This document shows positions 1 through 5,746 of a stretch of 5,817 bases of DNA, piece after piece. The first letter of the stretch is position 1; each line of letters opens with the position of its first letter. Origin of the DNA: DTU080 sp050945315 (GTDB taxonomy: Bacteria; Bacillota; Limnochordia; DTU080); NCBI GenBank assembly GCA_050945315.1, contig JBMNSS010000164.1, forward strand, positions 1 to 5,817. Reading direction: 5' to 3'. The notes under the pieces are model-generated. The model was given only the letters and a program-made list of their open reading frames with translations. It ran no database searches and had not been told where the DNA came from. The position numbers and the translations under genes were made by a program.

Positions 1-1
1 G

Positions 2-1963
2 GATGTCGTCTTGGCGTTGAATATCACGATGTCGTTTTTGGTTTTGCTGTTGACCATGAACCTGCGTCACCCCTTGGAGCTTTCCGCCTTTCCGTCGCTG
101 CTGTTGCTTTTGACCCTCTTTCGGCTCGGCCTCAACGTCTCATCGACTCGCCTTCTTCTGTTGCGCGGCTATGCCGGGCAGCTGATCCAGGCCTTCGGTC
201 AGTTTGTCATCGGAGGCAACTACGTAGTCGGCTTTGTCGTCTTCTTGATCCTGGTGGTCATTCAGTTCATCGTCATCACCAAAGGGGCCGAGCGGGTGGC
301 CGAGGTGGCGGCCCGTTTCACCCTCGATGCCATGCCCGGCAAACAGATGAGTGTGGATGCGGATCTAAACTCCGGGATCATGACGCAAGAACAGGCCAGG
401 CGCCGCCGGCAGGAGATTCAGCAAGAGGCCAACTTCTACGGAGCCATGGACGGGGCCAGCAAGTTCGTGAAGGGCGATGCCATCGCCGGCCTGGTCATCA
501 CGGCCATCAATATTCTGGGCGGCTTGGCCGTCGGTGTCGGACAGCAGGGTCTGGCCTTAGGCGAGGCGCTGCAAAAGTACGCCCTGCTGACCGTGGGCGA
601 CGGCTTGGTCAGCCAGATCCCGGCCTTGCTGGTCTCCACCGCCACGGGGATCATCATCACCCGGGCGGCCGCGGAGAACAACCTGGGTGAAGATCTGGCC
701 TCGCAACTGCTTTTTCAGCCGCGCGTCTTGCAGGTCGCCGGGTCAGTGATGGCCCCGATGGGGATCGTCCCGGGATTGCCTGCCGTACCCTTTTTTGCCA
801 TCGGTGGATTGTGCTGGGGTATGGGCTTTGTGTTGGGACGGGCGGCGCAGGGCCAACAGATGCAGGAAGCCGAAGAGGAGGCGGCCCGGCGCCTGGAGGA
901 GAGCAAGAAGCCTGAGGCGGTCTTGTCGCTGCTGCAACAGGATCGCATGGAATTGGAGATCGGCTACGGCCTGATCGGCATGGTGGATGCCGACCAAGGC
1001 GGTGATGCGCTCGAGCGCATCACTTCGCTCCGGCGACAGATCGCCCTGGATTTGGGCTTTGTCGTACCGGCCATCCGGATCCGGGACAACATGCAACTGC
1101 CGTCTCAGGGCTACGCCATTCGGGTGCTCGGGGTTGAGGTGGGCCGGGGAGAGCTGATGCCGGACCGTCTGTTGGCCATGGGTCCGGGGGTGGACGACTC
1201 AGGCTTGGAGGGGATCATGGTCAAAGACCCGGCCTTTGGTCTGCCCGCCATGTGGATTCCCAGAGGTCAGCGCCTCGAGGCCGAAGAGGCCGGTCTCACC
1301 GTTGTGGAGCCCGGGGCGGTCTTGGCCACTCATCTCACCCAGGTGATTCGTCACCACGCCTCAGAGCTTTTGGGCCGGAGCGAAACCAAGATGCTCTTGG
1401 ATTCTCTCAGACCCGACAACGCAGCCTTGATCGACGAGCTGATTCCCGAGGTGCTCAGTCTGGGCGACGTGCAGAAGGTGCTGCAGTATCTGCTGCGTGA
1501 AGGGGTGGGCATACGCAATCTGCTGGTCATCTTGGAGACCCTGGCCGATCACGGTCGCCGGGTGAAAGAACCGGAGATGTTGACGGAGCTGGTGAGAGAG
1601 AGCCTGGCCCGTCAGCTTTCGCAGCAGTATGCCAACGAAGAGGGGCATCTGCTTGCTCTGGCCCTTGATCCTCAGGTTGAACAGGAGCTGACGGAGCTGC
1701 TCAACGAGGCGGGGTCAGGGGGAATTCTGCCCTGGGATCCCGCCCGGGCACAGGCCTTTATGGAGAATCTTTCCACGGAAGTCCGCCCGGCGATGGCGCG
1801 GGGAGAGCGACCCGTGCTGCTTACTCCTCCGGGGCTGCGGCTGCCTCTGTGGCGTCTTTTGCAGCGCAATTTGCCGCAACTGCCCGTCTTGTCTTACAAC
1901 GAGGTGGTGGCTGACATGTCAGTGCAAATCCTGGGATTGGTAGGGGTGGAGCATGCGAGTTAA
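2..1963 (+). CDS. flhA: Flagellar biosynthesis protein FlhA (5' partial)
   Basis: FlhA is the large inner-membrane component of the flagellar type III export gate. Its N-terminal membrane part uses proton-motive force and its cytoplasmic part docks export substrates and chaperones. The reading frame is open from base 2 (first codons Asp-Val-Val), so the true start lies upstream; by comparison with B. subtilis FlhA (about 677 residues) roughly 30-45 residues, including the first membrane helix, are missing. The TTG at 11 is internal. Visible hallmarks are the FHIPEP-family segment FRLGLNVSSTR (119-151), the conserved loop MPGKQMSVDADLN (from 332), GAMDGASKFVKGDA (440-481), and several further hydrophobic helices up to about 840. 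A charged linker (about 840-910) leads into the soluble domain, which contains FGLPAMWI and ends near LPVLSYNEV, a conserved FlhA C-terminal stretch. The stop overlaps the flhF start by 11 bases. Identification is secure at family level; the homologous virulence export protein (SctV) is unlikely given the neighbours. Confidence 0.97.
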   Translation, partial: DVVLALNITMSFLVLLLTMNLRHPLELSAFPSLLLLLTLFRLGLNVSSTRLLLLRGYAGQLIQAFGQFVIGGNYVVGFVVFLILVVIQFIVITKGAERVAEVAARFTLDAMPGKQMSVDADLNSGIMTQEQARRRRQEIQQEANFYGAMDGASKFVKGDAIAGLVITAINILGGLAVGVGQQGLALGEALQKYALLTVGDGLVSQIPALLVSTATGIIITRAAAENNLGEDLASQLLFQPRVLQVAGSVMAPMGIVPGLPAVPFFAIGGLCWGMGFVLGRAAQGQQMQEAEEEAARRLEESKKPEAVLSLLQQDRMELEIGYGLIGMVDADQGGDALERITSLRRQIALDLGFVVPAIRIRDNMQLPSQGYAIRVLGVEVGRGELMPDRLLAMGPGVDDSGLEGIMVKDPAFGLPAMWIPRGQRLEAEEAGLTVVEPGAVLATHLTQVIRHHASELLGRSETKMLLDSLRPDNAALIDELIPEVLSLGDVQKVLQYLLREGVGIRNLLVILETLADHGRRVKEPEMLTELVRESLARQLSQQYANEEGHLLALALDPQVEQELTELLNEAGSGGILPWDPARAQAFMENLSTEVRPAMARGERPVLLTPPGLRLPLWRLLQRNLPQLPVLSYNEVVADMSVQILGLVGVEHAS

Positions 1964-3008
1964 GCGTTTCGTGGCTCCCACCTTGCGCGATGCGACCGCC
2001 CAGGTGTGGCGGGAGTTCGGTCCGGATGCCTTGATCATGCAGACCGAGCAGGTGCGCCGGCCGGGTCTTTTGGGTTGGCTGCGGCCCTCTTGGGTGGCGG
2101 TGCTGGCGGCTTTTGATGATTCGTCAACCGATAGTCGCCGCGCGCACTGTCCGACTGTGCAGGCGGCAGAAGACAACGGTGCCCAATCAGCAGGCGTCAC
2201 TGCGGAGTGCGGCGCGCACAACCTGCATGATCTGGCCGTCGCCCATCTGTTGTCGAGGTTGAAAGAGCAAGAGATCGCCGAGGAGCACCTGGCTGAGCTG
2301 GGCGAGGCCTTGCAGATCCGGGTGAGGCGGGGAGGGGAGGCTCCTCAGCGGCATCTGCTCGCTTTGTTGGCCGAGCAACTCAAAGTGGCCGCACCGTGGC
2401 CGGTCGGGCAGGAGCGTCCGCTGATCGTGCCCTTCTTGGGGCCGACGGGGGTGGGCAAGACGACTACAATCGCCAAATTGGCGGCCAACTACGCTCTGAA
2501 GTCAGGGCATCGGGTGGGTCTGGTCACCGCCGACACGTATCGTATCGCCGCGGTGGAACAGCTGCGCATCTATGCGGACATCATCGGCATTCCGCTGGAG
2601 GTGGTGTACTCGCCCGACGAGATGGAGTCGGCCTTGCAGCGTTTGAGCGACAAAGACCTGATCCTCGTGGATACGGCCGGAAGAAGCCCGCATCATGCCG
2701 TTCAGATGGAAGAACTACAGACCCTGTTGCAGGCTGCGGGCTCACCGCACGGTCATCTGGTGTTGAGTGCCACCACGCGCCAGGCGGACATGGCTGAGAT
2801 CACTGACCGCTTCTTGGCCTGTGCTCCCCTGGAGGCTTTGGTGTTCACCAAGCTCGACGAAACGAGCACGTACGGTCTGCTTTACAACGCGGTGCGGCGG
2901 ACGGGCTTGCCTGTCGCCTACGTGACCCATGGGCAAGGAGTCCCCGAAGACATAGAGGCGGCCGATGCCGTCAAGCTGGCCCGACGCATCGTGGGGGTGG
3001 AGACGTGA
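1953..3008 (+). CDS. flhF: Flagellar SRP-type GTPase FlhF
   Basis: FlhF is the third SRP-family GTPase (with Ffh and FtsY). It sits at the membrane and directs position and early assembly of flagella; FlhG stimulates its GTPase. The 351-residue product has a basic N-terminal B-domain start (MRVKRFVAPTLRDA), a poorly conserved linker (about 55-90), a helical N domain (about 90-150), then the NG GTPase core. Visible GTPase motifs are G1 GPTGVGKT (163-170), the SRP-type DTYRIAAVEQLR (194-205), G3 DTAGR (240-244), G4 TKLDE (299-303) and the closing GQGVPEDIE (327-335). Length is close to B. subtilis FlhF (about 366). The ATG at 1953 is preceded by AGGGGTGG and lies inside the last codons of flhA (11-base overlap), so the two are probably translationally coupled. 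All key nucleotide-binding residues appear intact. Ffh or FtsY are less likely, because there is no M domain and the N-terminal part and neighbours fit FlhF. Confidence 0.96.
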   Translation: MRVKRFVAPTLRDATAQVWREFGPDALIMQTEQVRRPGLLGWLRPSWVAVLAAFDDSSTDSRRAHCPTVQAAEDNGAQSAGVTAECGAHNLHDLAVAHLLSRLKEQEIAEEHLAELGEALQIRVRRGGEAPQRHLLALLAEQLKVAAPWPVGQERPLIVPFLGPTGVGKTTTIAKLAANYALKSGHRVGLVTADTYRIAAVEQLRIYADIIGIPLEVVYSPDEMESALQRLSDKDLILVDTAGRSPHHAVQMEELQTLLQAAGSPHGHLVLSATTRQADMAEITDRFLACAPLEALVFTKLDETSTYGLLYNAVRRTGLPVAYVTHGQGVPEDIEAADAVKLARRIVGVET

Positions 3009-3853
3009 GAGACCAAGCGGCAGGCTTGCGACGCATGGTGCAACGAAAGACGCCTTTGGCCCGCGTCATCGCCGTCACGAGCGGCAAGGGCGGAGTAGGC
3101 AAGAGCAACATCACGGCCAACTTAGGGGTCAGCATGGCTCAGTTGGGAGCCCGACCGGCCATACTGGACGGCGATCTGGGTTTGGCCAACGTGAGCATTC
3201 TGTTCGGGATGAACCCGCCTCACGATCTGCGCGACGTACTCAGTGGCCGACGAAAGCTCTCCGAGATCGCGATTCCCGGACCCGAGGGCGTGCTTCTTTT
3301 TGCCGGGGGTTCGGGGCTCTATGACATCGCCAATCCGGCGGCGGAGCAACTCGATCACCTTCTGGTCTCTCTCAGTGAGTTGGAACGCCTGTGTGATGTG
3401 CTGCTCGTCGATACCGGGGCCGGATTGAGCGAGTCGGTGATCAGACTGGTGTTGAGTGCCGCCGATGTGTTGTTGGTGACCACACCGGAGCCTCCGGCTG
3501 TGGCGGATGCCTATGGCATGGTGAAAGTGATTGCCCAACGCAGCCCCGAGACCCGGGTCCATGTCGTGATGAACATGGTCCGCCGAGCGGGTGACGGGCA
3601 GCGGGCCTTTGAGGGTTTGCATCAAGCCGCCGCTCATTTCCTGGGTTTTGACCTGCAGTTTTTGGGCGAGGTGCCCTTTGATTCGGCGCTGGCCCGGGCG
3701 GTAGTCGAACAGACCCCCGTGGTCTTGGCCTACCCGCATACCGCGGCCAGTCGGGCCCTGGGGAGGCTGGCTCGAGCTCTGCTGGGACTGCAAACACCCA
3801 CGGCCGGCGGCTGGCGGGGTCTGTTGAGGCGGATGTGGAGCAGGGGCGGATAG
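3005..3853 (+). CDS. flhG: MinD-like ATPase FlhG (FleN/YlxH)
   Basis: FlhG is a ParA/MinD-family ATPase that controls flagellar number and activates the FlhF GTPase. The 282-residue product starts with GTG at 3005, whose GTGA overlaps the flhF stop; GGGGGTGGAGA just upstream serves as ribosome binding site. This start places DQAAGLR at residues 3-9, matching the DQAxxLR motif known to stimulate FlhF, which strongly supports it. The deviant Walker A KGGVGKS (28-34) has both lysines, which suggests ATP-dependent dimerisation. DGDLGLAN (55-62) and DTGAG (136-140) are the following switch motifs. The last residues, GGWRGLLRRMWSRGG (268-282), mix tryptophan/leucine with arginines and look like the membrane-targeting amphipathic helix of MinD/FlhG proteins. 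Its place directly after flhF distinguishes it from chromosomal MinD or ParA. The stop TAG is at 3851. Confidence 0.95.
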   Translation: MRDQAAGLRRMVQRKTPLARVIAVTSGKGGVGKSNITANLGVSMAQLGARPAILDGDLGLANVSILFGMNPPHDLRDVLSGRRKLSEIAIPGPEGVLLFAGGSGLYDIANPAAEQLDHLLVSLSELERLCDVLLVDTGAGLSESVIRLVLSAADVLLVTTPEPPAVADAYGMVKVIAQRSPETRVHVVMNMVRRAGDGQRAFEGLHQAAAHFLGFDLQFLGEVPFDSALARAVVEQTPVVLAYPHTAASRALGRLARALLGLQTPTAGGWRGLLRRMWSRGG

Positions 3854-3876
3854 AATTGTCGGGCAATACGCTATGC

Positions 3877-3880
3877 GGAG
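3877..3880 (+). promoter_or_regulatory. Ribosome binding site deciding the fliA start
   Basis: GGAG lies 7 bases before the ATG at 3888. The ATG at 3873 in the same frame has no comparable purine-rich sequence at the right distance (upstream reads GTCGGGCAATACGCT), so 3888 is the better start and adds no unusual N-terminal residues. Confidence 0.6.
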
Positions 3881-3887
3881 CGATACG

Positions 3888-4673
3888 ATGGCTCAAGCGA
3901 TACGTGACATCTCTCATTACTGGCAAGCTTTCAAGGCGAGTGAAGACAGAAAAGCGCGCGACGAGCTCTTGGAGGCCTATGTGCCCCTGGTGAAGCAGGT
4001 GGCGGGGCAGATGATAGGCGCTTTGCCGCCCACGGTGGAAGTAGGCGATCTGGTGGGCTACGGCATCATGGGGCTCATCGACGCCATGAGGAAGTTCGAA
4101 CCCGGACTTGGGGTCAAGTTTGAAACCTATGCCCGGACGCGCATCCGGGGGGCCATTCTGGATGAGCTGCGCCGAATGGATTGGGCGCCGCGTTCGTTGC
4201 GCCGTAAAGGACGCCGGGTGCAACAGGCCATCGCCGGCCTCGAAGCCGGCTTGGGCCGCAGTGCCACTGATTCGGAGATCGCCGCCGAGCTGGGGCTCAC
4301 TTTGTCTGAGTTTGAAGAACTGCTCGCCGAACTCAACGCCTTGGTGCTGATCTCTCTTGACCAGCCGTTCGAAGGTGACGAAGAGAGTGTCGGATCCACT
4401 CTGGTTGAAATGCTGCCTCAGCCGGATGCCGATGATCCGTCGGCCCGGGTGGAAGAAAAGGAACGTGTGGCGGCCCTGGCCCGGGCCATTGACGGCCTGC
4501 CCGAGCGCGAGCGATTGGTGATCAGTCTCTATTACTACGAGGAATTGACCTTGAAGGAGATAGGCCTGGTGCTGAATGTGAGTGAGTCGCGGGTCAGCCA
4601 GTTGCACACGCGGGCCTTGTTGCGTCTGCGGGCTCATCTGGAGGAGCCGCGGACGGCTAAGGGAGACGGATGA
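3888..4673 (+). CDS. fliA: Flagellar RNA polymerase sigma factor (sigma-28, FliA/SigD)
   Basis: This is the sigma-70-family factor that directs RNA polymerase to late flagellar and motility promoters. The product from ATG 3888 has 261 residues, typical of the FliA/SigD/WhiG group; an in-frame ATG at 3873 would add five. Region 2 (about 26-100) contains DLVGYGIMGLIDAMRKFEP followed by FETYARTRIRGAILDELR and the group-specific DWAPRSLRRK. Region 3 covers about 105-185, with the acidic stretch PDADDPSARVEEKE at its end. Region 4 (about 195-252) has LPERERLVISLYYYEELT and a helix-turn-helix, LKEIGLVLNVSESRVSQLH. No region 1.1 is present, as expected. It sits 34 bases after flhG and one base before the small membrane-protein gene, in the place sigD has in Bacillota, although without che genes in front. 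Its inhibitor gene flgM lies about 370 bases downstream. Sporulation or general-stress sigma factors are less likely given the context. Confidence 0.95.
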   Translation: MAQAIRDISHYWQAFKASEDRKARDELLEAYVPLVKQVAGQMIGALPPTVEVGDLVGYGIMGLIDAMRKFEPGLGVKFETYARTRIRGAILDELRRMDWAPRSLRRKGRRVQQAIAGLEAGLGRSATDSEIAAELGLTLSEFEELLAELNALVLISLDQPFEGDEESVGSTLVEMLPQPDADDPSARVEEKERVAALARAIDGLPERERLVISLYYYEELTLKEIGLVLNVSESRVSQLHTRALLRLRAHLEEPRTAKGDG

Positions 4674-4674
4674 G

Positions 4675-4977
4675 ATGCTGTCGGCGATGATTGCGGTCTT
4701 GCTGCTCATCGTGATAGGCCAGCTCCATGGGCTGCGGCGCTTGCTCGAAGAGCGGTTGGTCAGTCAACAAGCGCAGCCGACGGAAAGCTTCGCCGATATT
4801 CTGGATCAGGAGTTGGATGACAAGCAGACGGGCACGGGATGGGAGAAGATGCGGGACGAGGTCAAAAAGATGGCTGCCGAGGGTCAGCCGGTCCCGGTCA
4901 TCGCCCGGACTCTGGGTGTGGGGCAAGGCGAAGTTCAGTTACTTCTCGATCTCGATGATAACACGGCCCGGGGCTAA
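4675..4977 (+). CDS. Small single-pass membrane protein, SwrB-like (helix-turn-helix-like tail)
   Basis: The product is 100 residues. The start chosen is ATG 4675, one base after the sigma-factor stop, with GGGAG (4661-4665) 9 bases upstream. Residues 1-15 (MLSAMIAVLLLIVIG) form one hydrophobic helix. A charged, probably helical or flexible region follows (about 19-55). Residues 57-92 hold a compact helix-turn-helix-like segment, KKMAAEGQPVPVIARTLGVG followed by QGEVQLLLDL. The layout and position right after the sigma-28 gene match SwrB/YlxL of B. subtilis and the unnamed small proteins found there in clostridia. SwrB (about 167 residues) helps activate export-apparatus and hook-basal body assembly and raises SigD-dependent expression. 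This protein is shorter, so the match rests on architecture, the conserved IAxxLGxGxGEVxLLLxL-type tail and location. The function here is inferred; a gene symbol is not assigned. With the membrane anchor at the N terminus, the tail would face the cytoplasm if oriented as in SwrB. Confidence 0.8.
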   Translation: MLSAMIAVLLLIVIGQLHGLRRLLEERLVSQQAQPTESFADILDQELDDKQTGTGWEKMRDEVKKMAAEGQPVPVIARTLGVGQGEVQLLLDLDDNTARG

Positions 4978-5002
4978 AGAGTTCTTTGGCCGCGGTCGAT
5001 AT
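4975..5002 (+). promoter_or_regulatory. Probable sigma-28 promoter for flgM-flgN-flgK
   Basis: TAAA (4975-4978) and GTCGATAT (4995-5002) are separated by 16 bases. The sigma-28/SigD consensus is TAAA, 14-16 bases, GCCGATAT/A; the -10 element here differs at one base of eight. The -35 element overlaps the TAA stop of the preceding small gene. Transcription would begin near 5008-5010, leaving a leader of about 33 bases before the flgM ATG. The site lies in the longest non-coding gap of the window, next to the very genes usually controlled by this sigma factor. Not tested experimentally; the call rests on sequence match plus context. Confidence 0.75.
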
Positions 5003-5028
5003 TTATGGTAGCAGTCATTGGGCGAAAC

Positions 5029-5034
5029 GAGGTG
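5029..5034 (+). promoter_or_regulatory. flgM ribosome binding site
   Basis: GAGGTG ends 7 bases before the ATG at 5042. This decides the start: the in-frame TTG at 5018 would leave the leader almost untranslated-region-free and has no purine-rich sequence before it, since the promoter -10 element and start point lie there. Confidence 0.65.
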
Positions 5035-5041
5035 CCTCAAG

Positions 5042-5338
5042 ATGAATGCGCGTCATGTGCAGCGCACCGGACAATTGGAGCAACCGCAGGTCGAGGAGTC
5101 GGCCTTGCGGCGGCGCCCGGCGCCGCCGGCGAAGGATGCGGCGGGGAAAAAGGACCAGGTGGTCTTATCTGAGCAGGCTCAGATGTTTCAAAGGCTGCAA
5201 GAAGCGGCCGCCGGCACTCCTGAGGTGCGTACCGATAGAGTCAAGGCGCTGCGGGCGGCGATTGCCCGCGGTCAATACCACGTTCCGGCTGAGGCCATCG
5301 CCGAGAAGATGCTCGAGCGCTCGGAGGGCGATTCATGA
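5042..5338 (+). CDS. flgM: Anti-sigma-28 factor FlgM
   Basis: FlgM binds the flagellar sigma factor in the cytoplasm and blocks late-gene transcription. It is then exported through the completed hook-basal body, which frees the sigma factor. The product is 98 residues, a normal FlgM length. The N-terminal 37 residues are polar, rich in Arg, Pro, Ala and Gln and probably disordered, as expected for the export-signal half. The C-terminal half (38-92) is the sigma-binding domain: DQVVLSEQAQ (38-47), VRTDRVKALRAAIARGQY (62-79) and AEAIAEKMLE (83-92) follow the family pattern of an LS-x-x-A helix, then V-R-x-x-x-V-x-x-L-x-x-x-I-x-x-G-x-Y, then an I-A-x-K-M-L helix. A sigma-28-type promoter precedes it, giving the usual feedback loop. 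The stop overlaps the next start as ATGA. A GC-rich inverted repeat lies in the linker-coding part (5108-5128). Confidence 0.93.
   Translation: MNARHVQRTGQLEQPQVEESALRRRPAPPAKDAAGKKDQVVLSEQAQMFQRLQEAAAGTPEVRTDRVKALRAAIARGQYHVPAEAIAEKMLERSEGDS
5108..5128 (+). repeat. Perfect GC-rich inverted repeat inside flgM
   Basis: The arms CGGCGGCGCC (5108-5117) and GGCGCCGCCG (5119-5128) are exact reverse complements with one base between them. In RNA this would fold as a stem of about 8-9 G-C pairs with a 3-5 base loop. It begins 66 bases after the A of the flgM start codon and encodes part of the Arg/Pro/Ala-rich flexible linker. No U-tract follows, so it is not an intrinsic terminator. It may simply reflect GC-rich codons for a low-constraint region. 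Confidence 0.7.
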
Positions 5339-5721
5339 GTGCCTGTATGGAACCGGTCGATGTTTTGACACGCCTTCTCGAGTGCGAGGAAAAAAAGAAG
5401 TCAGCCGTTCTGGCCCGTCAGCCTGAGAAGCTCGCCGAGATTGCGGAAATGCAACGTCGTCTGCTCACCGCGCTAAAGGACGCGGGAAGCAAGCTCTCGG
5501 GCGGAGGCAGCTTGACGGCCGATGGTGCGGAGGCCATGGAGCGGACTCTGGCGGCCCTGCAACGGCTCTGCAGCACCAACCGCCTCTTGTTGGAGGAGCT
5601 GCTGTGCGAGGTGGAAGTCTGTCTGAGCCTGCTGGAGGGAGGGACGGCGACCTACGACGCCGGTCGGGAGCCGGGCCGTCCGAAAAAAAGCGTTCCCGCC
5701 GTCTGCGACATTCGGGCCTGA
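5335..5721 (+). CDS. flgN: FlgN-family flagellar export chaperone
   Basis: FlgN-type proteins bind the C-terminal parts of hook-filament junction proteins FlgK and FlgL in the cytoplasm and deliver them to the export gate (FlhA). The 128-residue product is close to the family length (about 140). It is mostly helical by composition: a first helix with heptad-like leucines and charged residues (about 6-50), a short Gly/Ser turn (51-60), then a second long amphipathic helix (about 63-102). The tail TYDAGREPGRPKKSVPAVCDIRA matches the usual FlgN ending, a Y-D/N-x-x-G motif followed by a basic stretch. The ATG at 5335 overlaps the flgM stop (ATGA), with GGAGGG (5323-5328) 6 bases before it. FlgN sequences diverge greatly, so the call leans on size, helical pattern, ending and its position between flgM and flgK. 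Four cysteines (residues 4, 17, 79, 91) plus two more (96, 124) are rather many for a small cytoplasmic chaperone. Confidence 0.82.
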   Translation: MSACMEPVDVLTRLLECEEKKKSAVLARQPEKLAEIAEMQRRLLTALKDAGSKLSGGGSLTADGAEAMERTLAALQRLCSTNRLLLEELLCEVEVCLSLLEGGTATYDAGREPGRPKKSVPAVCDIRA

Positions 5722-5746
5722 GGCGGAAAAGAGAAGGGATGAGACC

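Noticed and set aside
3122..3793. A 223-codon minus-strand open frame within flhG
   Set aside because: It mirrors the flhG codons, is rich in His/Gln/Arg with no domain pattern, and has no independent support.
3824..3856. Possible sigma-70-type promoter before fliA (TTGAGG and TAGAAT)
   Set aside because: The spacer is 21 bases, well outside the usual 16-18, and the elements lie largely in flhG coding sequence; chance match more likely.
3873..3887. ATG at 3873 as the sigma-factor start
   Set aside because: No ribosome binding site at a suitable distance, whereas ATG 3888 has GGAG 7 bases upstream.
4234..4251. GCCGGC-6-GCCGGC inverted repeat in the sigma-factor gene
   Set aside because: The arms are only six bases, are a common GC-rich palindrome, and are fully explained by Ala/Gly codons; no U-tract or regulatory position.
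3441..4709. A 422-codon open frame on the minus strand across the end of flhG, all of the sigma-factor gene and the start of the small gene
   Set aside because: It lies opposite well-supported genes, its predicted product looks like low-complexity antisense translation without recognisable motifs, and long antisense frames are expected in GC-rich coding DNA.
5018..5041. TTG at 5018 as the flgM start
   Set aside because: It falls only about ten bases after the expected transcription start and lacks a ribosome binding site; ATG 5042 has GAGGTG at 7 bases.
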